42,329 nt of DNA, taken from contig JAPLDG010000205.1 in assembly GCA_026391845.1 (NCBI GenBank), forward strand, positions 19,477-61,805, given 5' to 3'. Source of the DNA: Bacteroidota bacterium. GTDB lineage: Bacteria; Bacteroidota; Bacteroidia; Bacteroidales; FEN-979. Numbering within the stretch: the stretch's first letter is position 1; each line of letters starts with the position of its first letter. Of the stretch, positions 41,801-42,329 are shown piece by piece. A model generated the notes under the pieces. That model made no database searches, was not told the DNA's origin, and was given only the letters and a program-made list of their open reading frames with translations. Both the position numbers and the translations under genes were made by a program.

Positions 41801-42329
41801 TGAGGTAGAGTTTATAGAACTCAGGAGTTGAATTGATAAAAACAGCACTTGCATTTTGTCTTCTCGGGGTGTTATCCCAGGAAGGAAATACCCCTCTGAA
41901 AAAAGGATAGTTTGGTTTGGCAACTGAGACATATTGATTTACGGCACTCGGGTAATTAACAAAATGATTATTTTTAATATCCTCATCATCAACTTGATTC
42001 ATGGAGGCAAATAATCGGGTACCCACAAAGCAAACACCGCTTGCAGAGAGCGGGAACTGAACGGCTCCATCAAACCCAATGGTCGTCGGATCAAAATCCT
42101 TAATAAAATTATCGACGGTACACAAATAGAGCTCTTCGCCGACCTCCTCTCTGATAAAATTTCTCCAGATTTCAGAGGTTTTCTGAGGCTCCGGCATCAG
42201 GTCGGTGCGGTAAACAAGTACAAGCAATTTGTTATTTACCCGGATATACCTTTTATCATTTAAAACCGGGACCAGTTGCCGGATAAATTCGAGATCACTA
42301 TCCTGTGAGTGAACCTGCTCAATCAGGAT
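35808..42329 (-). CDS. Giant multi-module glycosyltransferase (partial at window edge)
   Basis: The frame is open from its stop at 35808 to the window edge, at least 2173 aa; the start is outside. Modules in order: WbsX-like domain (edge to ~41640; WNEWAEGAHLEP); heptad coiled coil (~41560-40480); three ~38-residue F-x-x-KWY...NPL-x-HY repeats (40178-~39833); RgpF-like domain (~39810-39100; KIHTKRG, WGFFAGTMFWGR); GT4 (~38930-37830; SESFGRTVLEAMAARRPVV); GT2 (~37785-36960; VVIPNYNYSGFL, LDDASADDS, EADDS); and a second GT4-like domain (~36905-35830; LRIHKGQHLAIEIF, FMEGLPIVLVGAM). There is no signal peptide in the part seen. Likely a cytoplasmic polymerising or backbone-building enzyme for a surface polysaccharide. 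In the last domain the second glutamate of E-x7-E is glycine. Confidence 0.92.
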   Translation of the reverse strand: MLIEQVHSQDSDLEFIRQLVPVLNDKRYIRVNNKLLVLVYRTDLMPEPQKTSEIWRNFIREEVGEELYLCTVDNFIKDFDPTTIGFDGAVQFPLSASGVCFVGTRLFASMNQVDDEDIKNNHFVNYPSAVNQYVSVAKPNYPFFRGVFPSWDNTPRRQNASAVFINSTPEFYKLYLRTIIGLTRAEHSGDERLIFINAWNEWAEGAHLEPDKKYGLRFLEATKEALVEGGDYKLLMEEIKVKDAESKKVFSAAGQLIGNIAMAEEKIRNLDQLIETQKTQFADQLSTLTRRIEEKDLQILQFGNILGQKDLLVQDRDNQIQEKHNQIQEKHDQIRERDNLIQEKFNLIQEKQKEIQEKYAQILERDRQILENENRILDMDNQIRVKNAEIFERETRIQEKDNIIREKVKQIQLGEMLILERESQIKADENLILEKENQIKDREDRIRERDEHIRERDNHIRERDNQILERDEYIREKDNQIRERDNHIQGRDNQIRDIELQVQEKELQLNEQINQNLILGDQIRELESRVIQNDLQIKEMIARLEQLTNELDARDHIIQARDISLTEKDEMNRMKDRLILEKEAVILGMENSIKEKDALNFTTSQKLLNALHKINVNERIIENRDRSLNSMYNSYSWKITKPLRWSHALVLKISHGLFPDKSNHGKLVMHSTPPARKDKTDDIIPEKTPVKEPVVVKKENQKPNKENSAIAIISKSKLFDPKWYLENHPDIKKAGADPLNHFANHGFREGRMPNPLFDTKWYVSKHPEVADAGINPLIHYINNCTVEGHDPNPVFSSKWYLDQNRDVAKAGINPLAHYLNFGAPEKRNILKPDIPAKLTLKNIQSVAVVCHVYYPELWEELSISIRNIPISYELYISLPEKNAEEIRKKILLDFPQAHIKIVKNVGGDVYPFMIFLEEISLAGHTIFCKIHTKRGITNYGDLWRNVLLSGVLGSEPIVINILNAFDSDPDLAIAGSELLYKSAKFHEYNNRAILEQLYAILYPGEELPDDWGFFAGTMFWGRTKTFLPLARVIHEHFKFEQERLNIDGQLAHAVERMVGAIAMREGAKIGLVGNELAITRSRYLQVVAAPGIPSLETPERSLLRINEMYSRAYASPGTSEQVKEQALPGGSKKDPNGQTVMLCAHAAGCYLAGGEVSFLDMAHGLKNNGFNIIVILPKYNKEYVNALSSIVHKFYYVPYKFWGVSDENKTLVQKLIKIIELEKISLVYVNTIMIREPLKAAKIKGIPGLIHVRELISGDEVLAGEINKSIDEIKQKVLKRSDFIIANSQATAKFFQKSDATFIIPNTIDVRNFDIKNRIDIKNITVALISSNVPKKGIYEFIEVARICEKKLQYVRFLFIGEENDYMKDLMARRKENGVPDNVYYAGYSTSPVDAVSKANIVVNLSLFSESFGRTVLEAMAARRPVVAYDFGAISELIEEGGNGYLVPFKDVAAVAEKIEELCNNPHKIISMGEHGREIAIRRYSKDIYDQTMGKVLNDILTQWPLRNKPKKERVNVSVVIPNYNYSGFLQERISSIINQSVSPAEIIFLDDASADDSVAVAREILSKTMIPFKIIVNPINQGTYRQWLKGIAEATGEYIWIAEADDSCSELFLEKLFNRIVSKNAVMVYSQSQRMDESDSILAPHNLHHTDDLSRERWKHDFTEIGLREVVDYLVYRNSIPNVSACLFNKSFLSDIPEEFTSYQFIGDWFLYCHLLSKGFISYISEPLNKFRRHSGSITRIKSKSDAYLRELIKIKKFIVCKFPIHASQIEKMAGFLNQDFKINGLEKNTDHESAANFFREIKVQTEERKRLVFLTTNIGSYYGGSEQLWIETAIQTRRQNHDVMVVIKKWDPAPAFFQEFHDLGIKILFKEEIDFTEVVVFNPDLMVISIGDQDEGTEWYDQCQKNHIPYIIINQLTKEPKYWPIRKDITPLVKNGYLRAEKVFFTCHNNHRVMEKRLDCKIPNARIHFNPFHFDRDSFVAFPSMENGLRIAIPANLLRIHKGQHLAIEIFNSKKWKDRSVELHLYGKGRDEEILKEMAAQFNLKNVFFHQRTPDLLTIWRDNHAIFLPSFMEGLPIVLVGAMICARVPILTDIGGHCEVVEDNINGFIAKVPTIESLDDALERAYQRSSEWEQIGKKSRERILSYLPSNDPVDDFITKIMPLSTKKSIEE
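39833..40178 (-). repeat. Three F-x-x-KWY / NPL-x-HY protein repeats
   Basis: Three tandem ~38-residue units in the giant transferase: LFDPKWYLENHPDIKKAGAD..., LFDTKWYVSKHPEVADAGIN..., VFSSKWYLDQNRDVAKAGIN.... Such units are found in other large bacterial glycosyltransferases, often next to RgpF or GT4 domains; their function is not established. Confidence 0.8.
40827..41372 (-). repeat. 26 in-frame 21-bp repeats coding for heptads
   Basis: Within the giant transferase gene, 26 consecutive 7-residue units each begin with isoleucine and follow I-x-[ED]-[KR]-x-x-x (for example IRERDNQ, IQEKHNQ, ILERDEY). Units at 40860-41000 are nearly identical in DNA, while outer units have drifted. Predicted to be one long coiled coil. 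Number of units may vary between strains. Confidence 0.85.

Overview
The window looks like chromosomal DNA of a member of the Bacteroidota, probably an uncultured Bacteroidales-like lineage. Three secreted proteins end in type IX secretion (T9SS) sorting domains. Most promoters that can be recognised have the Bacteroidota form (a TTG-type -33 box, about 19 bp, then TAnnTTTG). Shine-Dalgarno sites are almost absent, and there is a small glycine-rich RRM RNA-binding protein typical of the phylum. No rRNA, tRNA, IS element or CRISPR array was seen. Genes are tightly packed, with no gene-free stretch over 300 bp.

Left part (1-20.1 kb) is housekeeping and envelope genes. A T9SS-sorted protein with a CxxCH motif is followed by a minus-strand operon running alpha-2-macroglobulin -> penicillin-binding protein 1C -> MbnP-like lipoprotein -> PAP2 phosphatase. 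Next come the RRM protein with an unusual ~140-nt leader, an OB-fold lipoprotein plus PepSY-type membrane protein pair, and two divergent T9SS-exported proteases (C10 and S8 families). The part ends with a TMTC-like membrane/TPR protein, a soluble MgtE-N/CBS protein and a GalE-type threonine dehydrogenase.

Middle (20.1-21.8 kb) is a small accessory patch: a RelE/ParE-type toxin-antitoxin pair and a DUF2235 alpha/beta-hydrolase.

Right part (21.8-42.3 kb) is a surface-glycan locus and the most unusual region. It contains three MBOAT O-acyltransferases, each next to an SGNH/AlgJ-like partner, and an NAD-dependent sugar epimerase. It also has a giant protein (at least 2173 aa, cut by the window edge) that strings together WbsX, RgpF, GT4, GT2 and a second GT4-like module around a 26-unit heptad coiled coil. 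A recurring GW...RxDV...G-F/W...L..G beta-rich module appears seven times: as a three-repeat tail on one SGNH protein and as two-module, membrane-anchored stand-alone proteins beside the other acyltransferase pairs. I infer a machine that builds a complex surface glycan in the cytoplasm (giant transferase, epimerase) and O-acylates it outside the membrane (MBOAT/SGNH pairs), with the beta-modules as periplasmic glycan-binding or scaffold parts. One SGNH gene is split by a -1 frameshift at an A-AAG-GGG heptamer. A PQQ-type beta-propeller protein and a small membrane protein lie inside the locus without an obvious role.
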